Of a DNA stretch of 52,794 nucleotides, positions 16,752 through 25,429 are shown one piece after another. The notes under the pieces are model-generated. The model made no database searches and was not told where the DNA came from. It was given only the letters and a program-made list of their open reading frames with translations. Each line of letters begins with the position of its first letter. The first letter of the stretch is position 1. The DNA is from Pedobacter sp. ASV17 (GTDB lineage Bacteria > Bacteroidota > Bacteroidia > Sphingobacteriales > Sphingobacteriaceae), in assembly GCF_016429065.1 (NCBI RefSeq), contig NZ_JAELTX010000018.1:1-52794 (forward strand), read 5' to 3'. The position numbers and the translations under genes were made by a program.

Positions 16752-18341
16752 ATGAAGAAAACCATTACCATCGCTAGCTTAGCATTGGTGCTCTCAAATG
16801 CAGTATTTGCCCAACGCCCGCAATCGGCACAAGGAGGTGGCTCCCAAGGAGGTGCTACACCCACTGCAGCAAGTGCACAAGCACCAAAAGAAGAGCTTAC
16901 CCCAAGAATAAACAATAACATTGCTTCCCGTAATATTGTCCCAGAAAGTGCTGTGGTGACCAACCATACCGTAACCATCAATGGTAAAACAGTACCTTAT
17001 AAAGCTACCGCAGGCACTTTACCTGTTTGGGACGAGGAAGGCAAAACACTTGCAGGATTATTCTATACCTATTACGAAAGAACTGATGTTTCAAACAAAG
17101 ACAGCAGACCTTTGGTCATTTCATTTAATGGTGGGCCAGGCTCAGCATCCGTTTGGATGCATATTGCCTACACAGGTCCTGTAGTGCTAAAAATTGATGA
17201 TGAGGGCTACCCAGTGCAGCCTTATGGTTACAAAGACAATAGCACTTCAATATTAGATGTGGCCGACATCGTTTACATCGACCCTGTAAATACGGGCTAC
17301 TCGAGAGCCGTAAGTAAAGATGTACCGACCAATAAATTTTTCGGCGTAAGAGCAGATATCAAATACCTGGCCGAGTGGATCAACACCTTCGTTACCCGTA
17401 CCAACAGATGGGCATCGCCAAAATATCTAATAGGCGAAAGTTATGGCACTACGCGTGTTTCTGGCTTGGCACTGGAGCTACAAAGCAACCACTGGATGTA
17501 TTTAAACGGTGTAGTTTTGGTATCACCAACAGAGTTGGGTATCGAAAGAGGTGGCGTAATGGACGCTGCCCTACACTTGCCTTATTTTGCCGCAACCGCT
17601 TGGTACCACAAAGCTTTACCTTCAGATCTGCAATCTAAAAAACTTACCGACATGCTGCCCGAAGTAGAAGCGTTTACCATTAACGAGCTAATGCCGGCCA
17701 TGGCTAGGGGAGGATTTATTTCTGCCGACGAAAAAAAGAAAATGGCCGCTAAAATGGCTCGTTTCTCGGGGCTTCCTGAAAAAGTAATCCTACAGAATAA
17801 CCTTAATATTTCCACTAATTTATTTTGGAAAGAATTATTGAGAGATAAAGGATTTACCGTAGGGCGTTTGGATTCGAGATACAAAGGTATCGACAAATCT
17901 GATGCTGGAGATCGTCCCGATTATAATGCGGAATTGACCTCATGGTTGCATTCTTTTACACCAGCCATCAACATGTATCTACGCAATGAACTAAACTACA
18001 AAACCGATTTAAAATACAATATGTTCGGTCCAGTACATCCTTGGGACAGGACAGGCGACAATACAGGCGAAAATTTAAGAGCTGCCATGGCGCAAAACCC
18101 ATACTTGCATGTTTTGGTACAATCGGGCTATTACGATGGCGCTTGCGACTATTTCAATGCCAAATATAATATGTGGCAAATGGATCCGAGCGGTAAATTG
18201 AAAGATAGAATGAGTTGGGAAGGCTATGAAAGTGGTCATATGATGTATTTGCGTAAGGTGGATTTAGCGCTTGGAAATGATCATATCCGAGAGTTCATCA
18301 AAAAATCAACGCCAAAGCAAGGACAGTCTGCGAAGTTTTAA
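16752..18341 (+). CDS. S10 family serine carboxypeptidase-like protein
   Basis: Exported 529-residue serine peptidase of family S10. The signal peptide is KKTITIASLALVLSNAVFAQ; a low-complexity Gly/Ala/Gln stretch follows. Family landmarks are FNGGPGSASVWMH (oxyanion region), the nucleophile Ser230 in IGESYGTTR, the Asp in SGYYDGACDYF and the His in EGYESGHMMYL. S10 enzymes are serine carboxypeptidases best known from eukaryotes; bacterial homologues are less studied. No operon partner; a strong terminator follows at 18420-18456. Confidence in family is high, in substrate none. Confidence 0.93.
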   Translation: MKKTITIASLALVLSNAVFAQRPQSAQGGGSQGGATPTAASAQAPKEELTPRINNNIASRNIVPESAVVTNHTVTINGKTVPYKATAGTLPVWDEEGKTLAGLFYTYYERTDVSNKDSRPLVISFNGGPGSASVWMHIAYTGPVVLKIDDEGYPVQPYGYKDNSTSILDVADIVYIDPVNTGYSRAVSKDVPTNKFFGVRADIKYLAEWINTFVTRTNRWASPKYLIGESYGTTRVSGLALELQSNHWMYLNGVVLVSPTELGIERGGVMDAALHLPYFAATAWYHKALPSDLQSKKLTDMLPEVEAFTINELMPAMARGGFISADEKKKMAAKMARFSGLPEKVILQNNLNISTNLFWKELLRDKGFTVGRLDSRYKGIDKSDAGDRPDYNAELTSWLHSFTPAINMYLRNELNYKTDLKYNMFGPVHPWDRTGDNTGENLRAAMAQNPYLHVLVQSGYYDGACDYFNAKYNMWQMDPSGKLKDRMSWEGYESGHMMYLRKVDLALGNDHIREFIKKSTPKQGQSAKF

Positions 18342-18419
18342 TTTCGAAGCGCAATACCACTACTGTTATAAATGGTAGTCCCGCTTTTCGTTACAATCTT
18401 TTTGTGATCGTTATTGCCT

Positions 18420-18456
18420 AAACCTCGTAGGTTTTTAAAGCCTACGAGGTTTTTTT
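18420..18456 (+). terminator. Rho-independent terminator after the S10 peptidase gene
   Basis: A perfect 12-bp stem, AAACCTCGTAGG / CCTACGAGGTTT, with a 9-nt loop runs directly into a T-tract. Confidence 0.9.
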
Positions 18457-18626
18457 ATGAGTGATGACAAAAAGTATTTCCACTTCAATCGGGGCTATTT
18501 TACTAGACCTTTGCAACAACAAATGGTTTGCTTAGAAAGTAATAAAGTAAAATCCAACTTTGAAAATCAGGCTATTTTTCTTACCTTTTGGAATAAAAGA
18601 AATAAAATACTAACGATTGTCTCCTG

Positions 18627-18806
18627 ATGAAAATATTTAGGACATTTATCAGTTTAGTTGTGGCTATTTACGCTGCGGTTAGAGGAGTTGAATTTGTACA
18701 GCGAGAATCCAACGCCATGGTCTTATTTGGCATATGCTGTTTGCTTTTAGCAGTGGGATTATCCTACATTTCGGTAAGATCATTGTTCCAAAAAATTGAG
18801 CATTAA
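18627..18806 (+). CDS. Small membrane protein, 59 residues, unknown
   Basis: An intact reading frame from ATG to TAA between the S10 terminator and accA. The product begins MKIFRTFISLVVAIYAAV, has a charged middle (RGVEFVQRESNA), then a second hydrophobic stretch VLFGICCLLLAVGLSYISV and a short polar tail. Two membrane helices in a hairpin are likely. It lies 50 bp before accA on the same strand, so co-transcription is possible. I recognise no family. The two-helix pattern and plausible codon use favour a real gene, but chance cannot be excluded. Confidence 0.5.
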   Translation: MKIFRTFISLVVAIYAAVRGVEFVQRESNAMVLFGICCLLLAVGLSYISVRSLFQKIEH

Positions 18807-18856
18807 ATTTTTATTGCTAATTGTTTGCAGATAAATGCTTAATTTTACCGCCCCAT

Positions 18857-19822
18857 ATGCAACAACTGAAAACATCTTTTGATTTCGAAAAACCTTTGTC
18901 AGATTTGTACCAACAAATTGACAAGGTGAAGCAAATAGCCGATAAAACCAAGGTTGATATGTCGGCAACGCTGGCAGAGCTTGAAGAAAAGGCCGAGCAA
19001 ACTAGCAACGATCTTTATTCAAATCTTACTGGTTGGCAAAAAGTTCAAATGTCTCGCCACGCTGAGCGTCCGCAAACATTGGATTATATCAATGCCATCT
19101 GCGACGATTTTATTGAACTTCACGGCGATAGAACTGTAAAGGACGATAAGGCCATCATTGGTGGTTTTGCGACCATTGGAGGAGAAACCGTAATGATCAT
19201 CGGTCACCAAAAAGGTAAAAATACCAAAGAGCGTCAATATCGCAATTTTGGTATGGCCAATCCGGAAGGTTATAGAAAGGCGCTACGTTTAATGCGTTTG
19301 GCCGAAAAATTCAATAAACCAGTGATTTCGTTTATTGATACCATGGGTGCTTATCCTGGTTTGGAAGCCGAAGAACGTGGACAAGGTGAAGCCATTGCTC
19401 GTAACCTACTGGAAATGTCTGTGCTAAAGGTGCCAATCATTTGCTTCATTGTAGGTGAAGGTGCTTCTGGTGGTGCTTTAGGTATCGGTATCGGCGATAA
19501 GGTATACATGCTTGAGCACACTTGGTATTCCGTAATTTCACCAGAATCTTGTTCTTCTATTTTATGGAGAAGCTGGGATTTCAAAGAGAAAGCGGCAGAA
19601 TGTTTGAAGCTTACGTCAGAGGACATGTTCAAAAACAAGTTGATTGATGGAATAGTGAAAGAGCCACTTGGTGGAGCACATCAAAATCCAGAAGAAATGG
19701 CAGAAACTTTAAAGGCCCAAATTTTGGACGATTTAAAAGGCCTTAAAAAGATGGATTCTGAAAAACTGATTGCTAAAAGAATTGATAAATTCTGTGCAAT
19801 GGGTGTTGTAAACGAAGGATAA
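18857..19822 (+). CDS. accA: Acetyl-CoA carboxylase carboxyltransferase subunit alpha
   Basis: Alpha half of the carboxyltransferase that moves the carboxyl group from biotin to acetyl-CoA, giving malonyl-CoA for fatty-acid synthesis. The ATG at 18857 gives 321 residues and the usual start [20 protein letters not shown]; the in-frame TTG at 18821 is rejected. Landmarks are [57 protein letters not shown] and [20 protein letters not shown]. The beta subunit gene is not in this window, as is common in Bacteroidota. Confidence 0.97.
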   Translation: MQQLKTSFDFEKPLSDLYQQIDKVKQIADKTKVDMSATLAELEEKAEQTSNDLYSNLTGWQKVQMSRHAERPQTLDYINAICDDFIELHGDRTVKDDKAIIGGFATIGGETVMIIGHQKGKNTKERQYRNFGMANPEGYRKALRLMRLAEKFNKPVISFIDTMGAYPGLEAEERGQGEAIARNLLEMSVLKVPIICFIVGEGASGGALGIGIGDKVYMLEHTWYSVISPESCSSILWRSWDFKEKAAECLKLTSEDMFKNKLIDGIVKEPLGGAHQNPEEMAETLKAQILDDLKGLKKMDSEKLIAKRIDKFCAMGVVNEG

Positions 19823-19839
19823 AAAAATCATATATTTTA

Positions 19840-19873
19840 AAAAGCACAATCAGAAATGGTTGTGCTTTTTTTT
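19840..19873 (+). terminator. Rho-independent terminator after accA
   Basis: The stem AAAAGCACAA / TTGTGCTTTT is extended by one G-T pair and followed by a long T-tract, 17 bp after the accA stop. Confidence 0.9.
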
Positions 19874-19924
19874 ATGAATGTAATTTGAATTGTAGCAATG
19901 TGGTTAATTGCCCATGACCGCTCC

Positions 19925-20239
19925 TCTCCGTCATCTCGACCTCTTGGAGAGATCTTTGAACTATGCCATAAGCTGTATTGTTAAAGCGCTTTGTCATGCT
20001 GAGCATAGCGAAGGATCTTCGTGTAATTGCTGTCATGTCGAGAACACGAGACATCTACTTAATGTATTACCGATAGGATTCTTCTCGTGCCGCTAATTAA
20101 AGCATTAACCGTTCCTATCCCGTCATCTAGGGTGTAGCTTGCACCACACTTCGGTAGAGAGATCTTTGGATTGTGCTAGTTAAAAGCTAGAGATTAAATA
20201 TGTAGTTAGATTTCTCCTCATGCTTCGTCGAAATGACGG
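19925..20239. repeat. MITE-like repeats, first block of the 1-kb repeat region
   Basis: The gene-free stretch 19823-20883 (1061 bp) is almost entirely repeats. This block holds a CCGTCATCTCGAC...GAGAGATCT end at 19928 and a 54-bp segment (19951-20004) repeated at 20627-20680 with one mismatch. At 20120-20239 there is a complete ~120-bp element: it starts CCGTCATCT and ends TCGAAATGACGG, with inner inverted GAGAGATCT / AGATTTCTC. Confidence 0.7.
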
Positions 20240-20584
20240 CTGGGGCCTCCCGCATGGCACATGTACTGGGGGCCTGCAAGTGCAATCAATTTATGCGGTA
20301 GAAAAGAAATATCATAACGTAATGCAGTAAGTTGGCATTAGCCATTCCTTTCCGTCATCTAGACTGTAGCTTGCACCGCACTTCGGTAGAGAGATCTTTG
20401 GACTGTGCTAGTTAAAAGCTAGAGATTAAATATGTCGTTAGATTTCTCCTCATGCTTCGTCGAAATGACGGCTGGTGCCTCCCGTATGGCACATGTACTG
20501 GGGGCCTGCAAGTGCAATCAATTTATGCGGTAGAAAAGAAATATCATAACGTAATGCAGTAAGTTGGCATTAGCCATTCCTGTC
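20121..20584. repeat. Tandem duplication, 232-bp period, two near-identical copies
   Basis: Copies at 20121-20352 and 20353-20584 match at all but a handful of positions (GGTGTAG/GACTGTAG, CACCACAC/CACCGCAC, TGTAG/TGTCG, GGGGCC/GGTGCC, CGCATGG/CGTATGG). Each contains the complete 120-bp MITE-like element plus about 110 bp of unique text, so the duplication is larger than the element itself. Confidence 0.9.
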
Positions 20585-20760
20585 CATCATCTCGACCTAA
20601 GTGTAATCCCGAGCATTCGGGAGAGCGATCTTTGAACTATGCCATAAGCTGTATTGTTAAAGCACTTTGTCATGCTGAGCGTAACTTGTACCGATACTTC
20701 GGTAGCGAAGAATCTTTACATAATTATAAGGAGATGTCTCGTGTTCTCGACACGACAAGC
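20585..20760. repeat. Third partial repeat copy and 54-bp direct repeat
   Basis: CCATCATCTCGACC at 20584-20597 begins a third, diverged copy. The segment 20627-20680 repeats 19951-20004. Later text (GAGATGTCTCGTGTTCTCGACACGACA) resembles, in inverted sense, 20030-20052. Short reading frames here encode nothing credible. Confidence 0.6.
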
Positions 20761-20832
20761 ATCATGATATATAATCAAAATAACTCTTTTGTTTGTTTCA
20801 AGAGAAAAATACTTGAAATCCCAACCAAATAA

Positions 20833-20862
20833 AAAGCCGCTTGAATAACTCCAAGCGGCTTT
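20833..20862 (-). terminator. Terminator of the DUF2723 gene
   Basis: A perfect 11-bp stem, AAAGCCGCTTG / CAAGCGGCTTT; on the minus strand it is followed by TTTTTATTTGG. It lies 22 bp beyond the stop codon. Confidence 0.85.
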
Positions 20863-20883
20863 CTGTATTAAAAGATATTCGTT

Positions 20884-23800
20884 TTATAGTTTCATGAAAT
20901 CTGGAGGTAGCTCACCAAAGTACTGATCAAAACCACCATGACTAAATAGGGATCTAATTTGATTTTCTAAGTCCTTAGCTAGTTTAGGCTGATTGTACTG
21001 CATAGCAACCTTGGCCATTGGCATTAAACCGTAGAATAAGCCAATTTGTACAGGCTCCTGACCTACCATTCTCTTTTTACTTTTGGTCACATCACCTAAG
21101 TAGGTAATCTCTTTACCAATATAATCTGCATACTTTTTGATTAGCTGATTTGCTTTTTCAGTCTCACCCAAAGTATAAAGGTTTTGTGCCATTGTTGCAG
21201 CGCCCATTGATGCACGCATACTGTAAATCTTATTTGGGATCACTTCGTCATATCTCTTCATCACCTTTTTAGCATCTTCTAATCTGCCAGCTTTAATTAA
21301 CTCTGTCGTTAAGCTGTTGAAGATGTTATTGAAGATCGAAATGTCATCAGCAGATTGAATATCTAAATACTTCGCATTTTTAATGTTGCCCCATTTGAAC
21401 TTGTTCATCACGTGGTCATACATTGGATCCAAGTTTACCGGTTGCTCAGCGTCATCTCTTTTGGCTGGGTCTAAAGGCAATAACCTCAAAGCCAAACCTT
21501 CGCTATATAAGTATTTATCTAAGCCGTTAAATTGGTTTGAAGGTACCGTGCTGGCAAAATAGATTGGACGTTTCCAGTTGTTGTGGGCCAAAATATCAAA
21601 CATCGCCAAAGTTCCTTTGGTTACATAGTCTTTATTGAAAGTCCAATCCAAGGCAGGAACAATATCTCCCGCACGGTTAGCTGGTAAAGTTTTGGTGTTA
21701 ATTACATCCTGTGGATTTACTGTTAACTTAAATTTCTTGGTTGGAATAAAGTTAGTGGTGCTACCGTCTTGTAACGGAAGTTTATCCTCAGCATCATCAG
21801 ATAATAATAAATCTACAATCTGTTTTAGCTCAACAGGTTGTGCAATGCCCATGTCTTTAGAGTACATGACATCTCTCACGCCAGAAACATATTGTTTTTC
21901 GGTCATTGAAATTGGTAAAGCCTCTGATTCGTGTACCTTACGTTTCATTCCGTTGATATACCAATCTGTATCAAACAAACTCAAGTTCACCAATCTAATA
22001 TCAGGCCTAATGCCTTCCACCTCTTGGGCGTACCAAAGAGGGTAGGTGTCATTATCACCATAAGTGAATAAGATGGCGTTTGGAGCGCAAGATTCCATAT
22101 AGCTAATGGCAATATCTCTAGCTACGGTTTTAGTTGAACGATCGTGGTCGTTCCAGCCTTCTTTGGCCATCAATACCGGCGCAATGAGCAATCCGATTAC
22201 ACTGGCCACAATAGCGCCAGTTTTTGGATCTATTTTCTTAAGTAGCCATTCTCTGATGGCAATCACCCCCAAACCAATCCATATGGCAAAGGCATAGAAG
22301 GATCCTACATAAGCATAATCCCTTTCCCTTGGTTCCAATGGTTTTTGGTTAAGGTAAAGTACAATGGCCAATCCTGTAAAGAAAAAGAGGAGACCAATGA
22401 TCCCTGCATCTTTAGGATGACGACCGAAATGCCAAACAGCACCAATCACACCTAATATCAATGGAAGGAAATAGAAACGATTGTACGAGTTACTTTCTTT
22501 AATTGACGGCGGTAAATTAGTCTGATCGCCATACAAAAAGGCATCAATAGGTTTTATACCACTAATCCACTGGCCTTCATAAATACTACCTTGTCCTTGC
22601 TCTTCATTCTGACGGCCAGCAAAATTCCATAAAAAGTAACGCATGTACATAAAGCCAACTTGGTGACGCATGAAAAAGCCGAGGTTATCAATGAAATTAG
22701 GGAAGTGCTCATTGTCAAAACCCATCATGTCTTTGTAGTACTCAATGTGTCTTTGCTCATCGCTATACATACGAGGGAATAAAACTTCGTGCTGAAGCCT
22801 ACGGATACTATCTGGGAAAGTTTCATTCTCGCCATAGATACGTTTACTTTTAATGCCCGAAACCTCATATTTGGTATCGCCTTTGCGATAAGATTTACCT
22901 GTTTCTACATAAATAGGAGCAGAGCCATCATCCTTATATTTAGGAATAGAATTATAGTTAGGACCAAAAAGCAAAGGTCTATCTCCATATTGCTCGCGGT
23001 TCAAATAGCTTAAGAAAGAGAAAGCATTGTCTGGGTCACTGTTATTCAAATTTGGTTTTGCCTGCGCCCTAATCAGAATCATGGCAAATGAGGAGTAACC
23101 AAAAATGATTAATACTGTAGATAGTAGAGCTAGGTTTAAAACTCTTTTTTGATGTTTAATAGAATATCTGATACCCCAAACCAAACCTCCAATAAGTAGG
23201 ATGGCAAAAAATAATACGCCAGTTCCAAAACCTAAACCTAAAGTGTTTACGAAGAATAAATCGAAATAAGCGCCAAAAGAAACTAGATATTGGATAATAC
23301 CATATTGTACCACCGCTAAAATAAGAATGCCTACAGCCAGCGTCTTGAAAATTCCTGAGGTTGTTGGATTTTTTGTTTTCTTGAAATAATATACAAAGGC
23401 AATGGCTGGAATAGTTAAAAGGTTAAGCAAGTGTATACCGATAGATAAACCCATGATATAAGCGATGAACAATAACCAACGATCTGATTTAGGTTCGTCT
23501 GCAACGGCTTCCCATTTTAGGATGCCCCAAAACACAATGGCGGTAAATAAAGATGAAAGCGCATAAACCTCAGCCTCTACTGCCGAAAACCAAAAGCTGT
23601 CCGAATAGGCGTAAGCTAAAGCGCCAACTACACCAGCGCCCATAACGGTAATCAAAGTTGCGTTTGAGATTTCTTCACCCTTTTTAACCAGCACTTTTTT
23701 AGCTAATGCCGTAATGGTCCAAAACAGGAACAAAATGGTTGCGCCACTAGCTACCGCAGAACCAAAATTCATAAAGTAAGCGATTTTAGAAGTATCGCCC

Positions 23801-24003
23801 ATGGCTAATAGAGAGAAAAAGCGTTCGATCATTAAAAATAAAGGAGCGCCTGGCTGATGTACCACCTGCATTTTATAGGCAGAGGCGATAAACTCACCGC
23901 AGTCCCAAAAACTTACGGATGGTTCTAGTGTTAAAACATAAGTAATAGTGGCAATAAGGAAACAGGCCCAGCCAATAATATTGTTTGTTTTTGAATAGTT
24001 CAT
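20884..24003 (-). CDS. DUF2723 polytopic membrane protein (TMEM260-like, GT-C fold)
   Basis: A 1039-residue integral membrane protein of the DUF2723 family. About 12-14 hydrophobic helices fill residues 1-620, and a soluble C-terminal part with TPR-like helices (NLYTLGETEKANQLIKKYAD) ends it. The first periplasmic loop has PSVSFWDCGEFIAS with Asp34 and Glu37, like the acidic catalytic loop of GT-C glycosyltransferases. The human relative TMEM260 is a protein O-mannosyltransferase, so protein or surface glycan glycosylation is a reasonable but unproven role. Single gene with its own terminator. An HQPGAPLFLMIERFF block after the acidic loop is typical of the family. Confidence 0.9.
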   Translation of the reverse strand: MNYSKTNNIIGWACFLIATITYVLTLEPSVSFWDCGEFIASAYKMQVVHQPGAPLFLMIERFFSLLAMGDTSKIAYFMNFGSAVASGATILFLFWTITALAKKVLVKKGEEISNATLITVMGAGVVGALAYAYSDSFWFSAVEAEVYALSSLFTAIVFWGILKWEAVADEPKSDRWLLFIAYIMGLSIGIHLLNLLTIPAIAFVYYFKKTKNPTTSGIFKTLAVGILILAVVQYGIIQYLVSFGAYFDLFFVNTLGLGFGTGVLFFAILLIGGLVWGIRYSIKHQKRVLNLALLSTVLIIFGYSSFAMILIRAQAKPNLNNSDPDNAFSFLSYLNREQYGDRPLLFGPNYNSIPKYKDDGSAPIYVETGKSYRKGDTKYEVSGIKSKRIYGENETFPDSIRRLQHEVLFPRMYSDEQRHIEYYKDMMGFDNEHFPNFIDNLGFFMRHQVGFMYMRYFLWNFAGRQNEEQGQGSIYEGQWISGIKPIDAFLYGDQTNLPPSIKESNSYNRFYFLPLILGVIGAVWHFGRHPKDAGIIGLLFFFTGLAIVLYLNQKPLEPRERDYAYVGSFYAFAIWIGLGVIAIREWLLKKIDPKTGAIVASVIGLLIAPVLMAKEGWNDHDRSTKTVARDIAISYMESCAPNAILFTYGDNDTYPLWYAQEVEGIRPDIRLVNLSLFDTDWYINGMKRKVHESEALPISMTEKQYVSGVRDVMYSKDMGIAQPVELKQIVDLLLSDDAEDKLPLQDGSTTNFIPTKKFKLTVNPQDVINTKTLPANRAGDIVPALDWTFNKDYVTKGTLAMFDILAHNNWKRPIYFASTVPSNQFNGLDKYLYSEGLALRLLPLDPAKRDDAEQPVNLDPMYDHVMNKFKWGNIKNAKYLDIQSADDISIFNNIFNSLTTELIKAGRLEDAKKVMKRYDEVIPNKIYSMRASMGAATMAQNLYTLGETEKANQLIKKYADYIGKEITYLGDVTKSKKRMVGQEPVQIGLFYGLMPMAKVAMQYNQPKLAKDLENQIRSLFSHGGFDQYFGELPPDFMKL

Positions 24004-24173
24004 ATTCTGATATGATTTCTTAACCCTTGGTTTTGATGCATTAAAATGCTGCCGAAAATAAAGAAATAGATTGATAAAGAAGTTAGCGATTAATCTTATT
24101 TAACACAAAATAACTAAATCTGGCTGAGTATCAGTGGGAGTAAGAAATATTTTAAAATTTTTTGTGCGAGTTA

Positions 24174-24204
24174 TTTGCAAGTTTCAAAAAAGTGCGTACA
24201 TTTG
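24174..24204 (+). promoter_or_regulatory. Canonical Bacteroidota promoter for tRNA-Gln
   Basis: TTTG at 24174-24177, a 19-bp spacer, then TACATTTG at 24197-24204: an exact match to the TTTG-N19-TAnnTTTG consensus of the Bacteroidota primary sigma factor. The predicted start is ~24208-24211, about 40 nt before the tRNA. Confidence 0.85.
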
Positions 24205-24251
24205 CATTCCCTTTCAGCAAAACGCTCGAGAGAACGTTTGAAAGAGGAGAT

Positions 24252-24322
24252 TGTCCGATAGTATAAGGGTAGTACGACAGTTTTTGGTACTGTTTGTCTT
24301 GGTTCGAATCCAGGTCGGACAA
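24252..24322 (+). tRNA. tRNA-Gln (anticodon UUG)
   Basis: A 71-nt cloverleaf: acceptor TGTCCGA / TCGGACA, D-stem GTAT/GTAC with loop AAGGGTA, anticodon stem ACAGT/ACTGT around loop TTTTGGT (anticodon TTG at 24284-24286), T-stem CTTGG/CCAGG with loop TTCGAAT, discriminator A. The 3' CCA is not encoded (next bases CAA). Confidence 0.97.
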
Positions 24323-24331
24323 CAAATCACT

Positions 24332-24365
24332 TCGGGTTGTGAATAAAACCGCAACCCGATTTTTT
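24332..24365 (+). terminator. Terminator between tRNA-Gln and prs
   Basis: The stem TCGGGTTG / CAACCCGA (8 bp) is followed by TTTTTT, 10 bp after the tRNA and 27 bp before the prs start. Some read-through into prs is possible, as no separate prs promoter is visible. Confidence 0.75.
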
Positions 24366-24392
24366 ATTAACAAGCATTGATACCCGCAAATC

Positions 24393-25334
24393 ATGCCATT
24401 GCAATTTAACCCTGTTAAAATTTTTGCTGGAAGTGGAACCAAAGACCTTGCTAGCAAAATAGCTGAAGAGTACGGTAAACCGCTCGGTAGTGTTACCTTA
24501 AGTAAATTTAGCGATGGCGAATTCCAGCCTTCATTTGATGAATCGGTTAGAGGTAGCGATGTTTTCCTTGTTCAATCAACTCACCAGCCTAGTGATAATT
24601 TAGTGGAACTTTTGTTAATGGTTGATGCCGCTCGTAGAGCATCTGCGCATTACATTACAGCAGTAGTTCCTTATTATGGTTTGGCCCGTCAGGATAGAAA
24701 GGATAAACCTCGTGTAGCTATCGGCGCTAAGTTGGTGGCTAATTTATTGAAAGCGGCAGGTATCCATCGTATTATGACCATGGATTTGCATGCGGCGCAA
24801 ATTCAAGGATTTTTTGATATTCCAGTAGATCACTTGGATGGAGCAGTAATTTTTGTTCCTTATATCAAAAGCTTAGGTTTAGAAAACTTAACCATCGCTT
24901 CTCCAGACATGGGCGGTTCGTATAGAGCCAGAACTTTTGCTAAGTTCTTTAATGCCGAAGTGGTGATTTGTGATAAACGTCGTAAACGTGCCAATGAAAT
25001 TGAATCGATGTCGATTATTGGTGATGTTACCGGACAGGATATTGTGTTGATTGATGATATTTGTGATACCGCGGGAACGTTAGCTAAAGCAGCGCAGCTG
25101 ATCATGGATAATGGTGCCAAAAGTGTAAGAGCGGTATGTACGCATCCTGTGCTTTCAGGCAAGGCATACGAAACCATCGAAAACTCGGTGCTTGAGGAAC
25201 TGATTGTAACGGATACCATTCCTTTGAGACAATCGAGCCCGAAAATTAGACAGTTAAGTACTGCTAAGTTGTTTGCAAAGGCCATTTCCAGCGTAAACGA
25301 ATACGGTTCAATTAGTGAGCTTTTTAGAGTATAA
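24393..25334 (+). CDS. prs: Ribose-phosphate pyrophosphokinase
   Basis: PRPP synthetase, 313 residues, making 5-phosphoribosyl-1-diphosphate from ribose 5-phosphate and ATP for nucleotide, His and Trp synthesis. Landmarks are FAGSGTKDLASKIAEEYGKP at the start, FSDGEFQPSFDESVRGSDVF, the catalytic flexible loop YYGLARQDRKDKPRVAIGAK, MDLHAAQIQGFFDIPVDHL, and the PRPP-binding loop VLIDDICDTAGTL. Length and start are normal for class I enzymes. It is followed by rplY, an order seen in many bacteria (prs-rplY-pth). Confidence 0.97.
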   Translation: MPLQFNPVKIFAGSGTKDLASKIAEEYGKPLGSVTLSKFSDGEFQPSFDESVRGSDVFLVQSTHQPSDNLVELLLMVDAARRASAHYITAVVPYYGLARQDRKDKPRVAIGAKLVANLLKAAGIHRIMTMDLHAAQIQGFFDIPVDHLDGAVIFVPYIKSLGLENLTIASPDMGGSYRARTFAKFFNAEVVICDKRRKRANEIESMSIIGDVTGQDIVLIDDICDTAGTLAKAAQLIMDNGAKSVRAVCTHPVLSGKAYETIENSVLEELIVTDTIPLRQSSPKIRQLSTAKLFAKAISSVNEYGSISELFRV

Positions 25335-25336
25335 AA

Positions 25337-25380
25337 CGTTTAGCGTTTTGCGATAGGCGTTGTTTCAAAGACGCTAAACG
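25337..25380 (+). other. Inverted repeat in the prs-rplY gap
   Basis: CGTTTAGCGT at 25337-25346 pairs with ACGCTAAACG at 25371-25380, a perfect 10-bp stem with a 24-nt loop. No T-tract follows, so it is not a standard terminator. It could be a regulatory structure in the rplY leader or a repeat remnant. Confidence 0.4.
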
Positions 25381-25429
25381 CTACTCGCCAAACACCAACT
25401 TGAATAATAAATAAATAAATATATATAAC

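Noticed and set aside
18821..18856. TTG start 12 codons upstream for accA
   Set aside because: The ATG at 18857 gives the usual AccA N-terminus.
19872..20832. Small frames of 60-66 codons in the repeat region
   Set aside because: They are built from the repeat units themselves and recur with them; no protein character.
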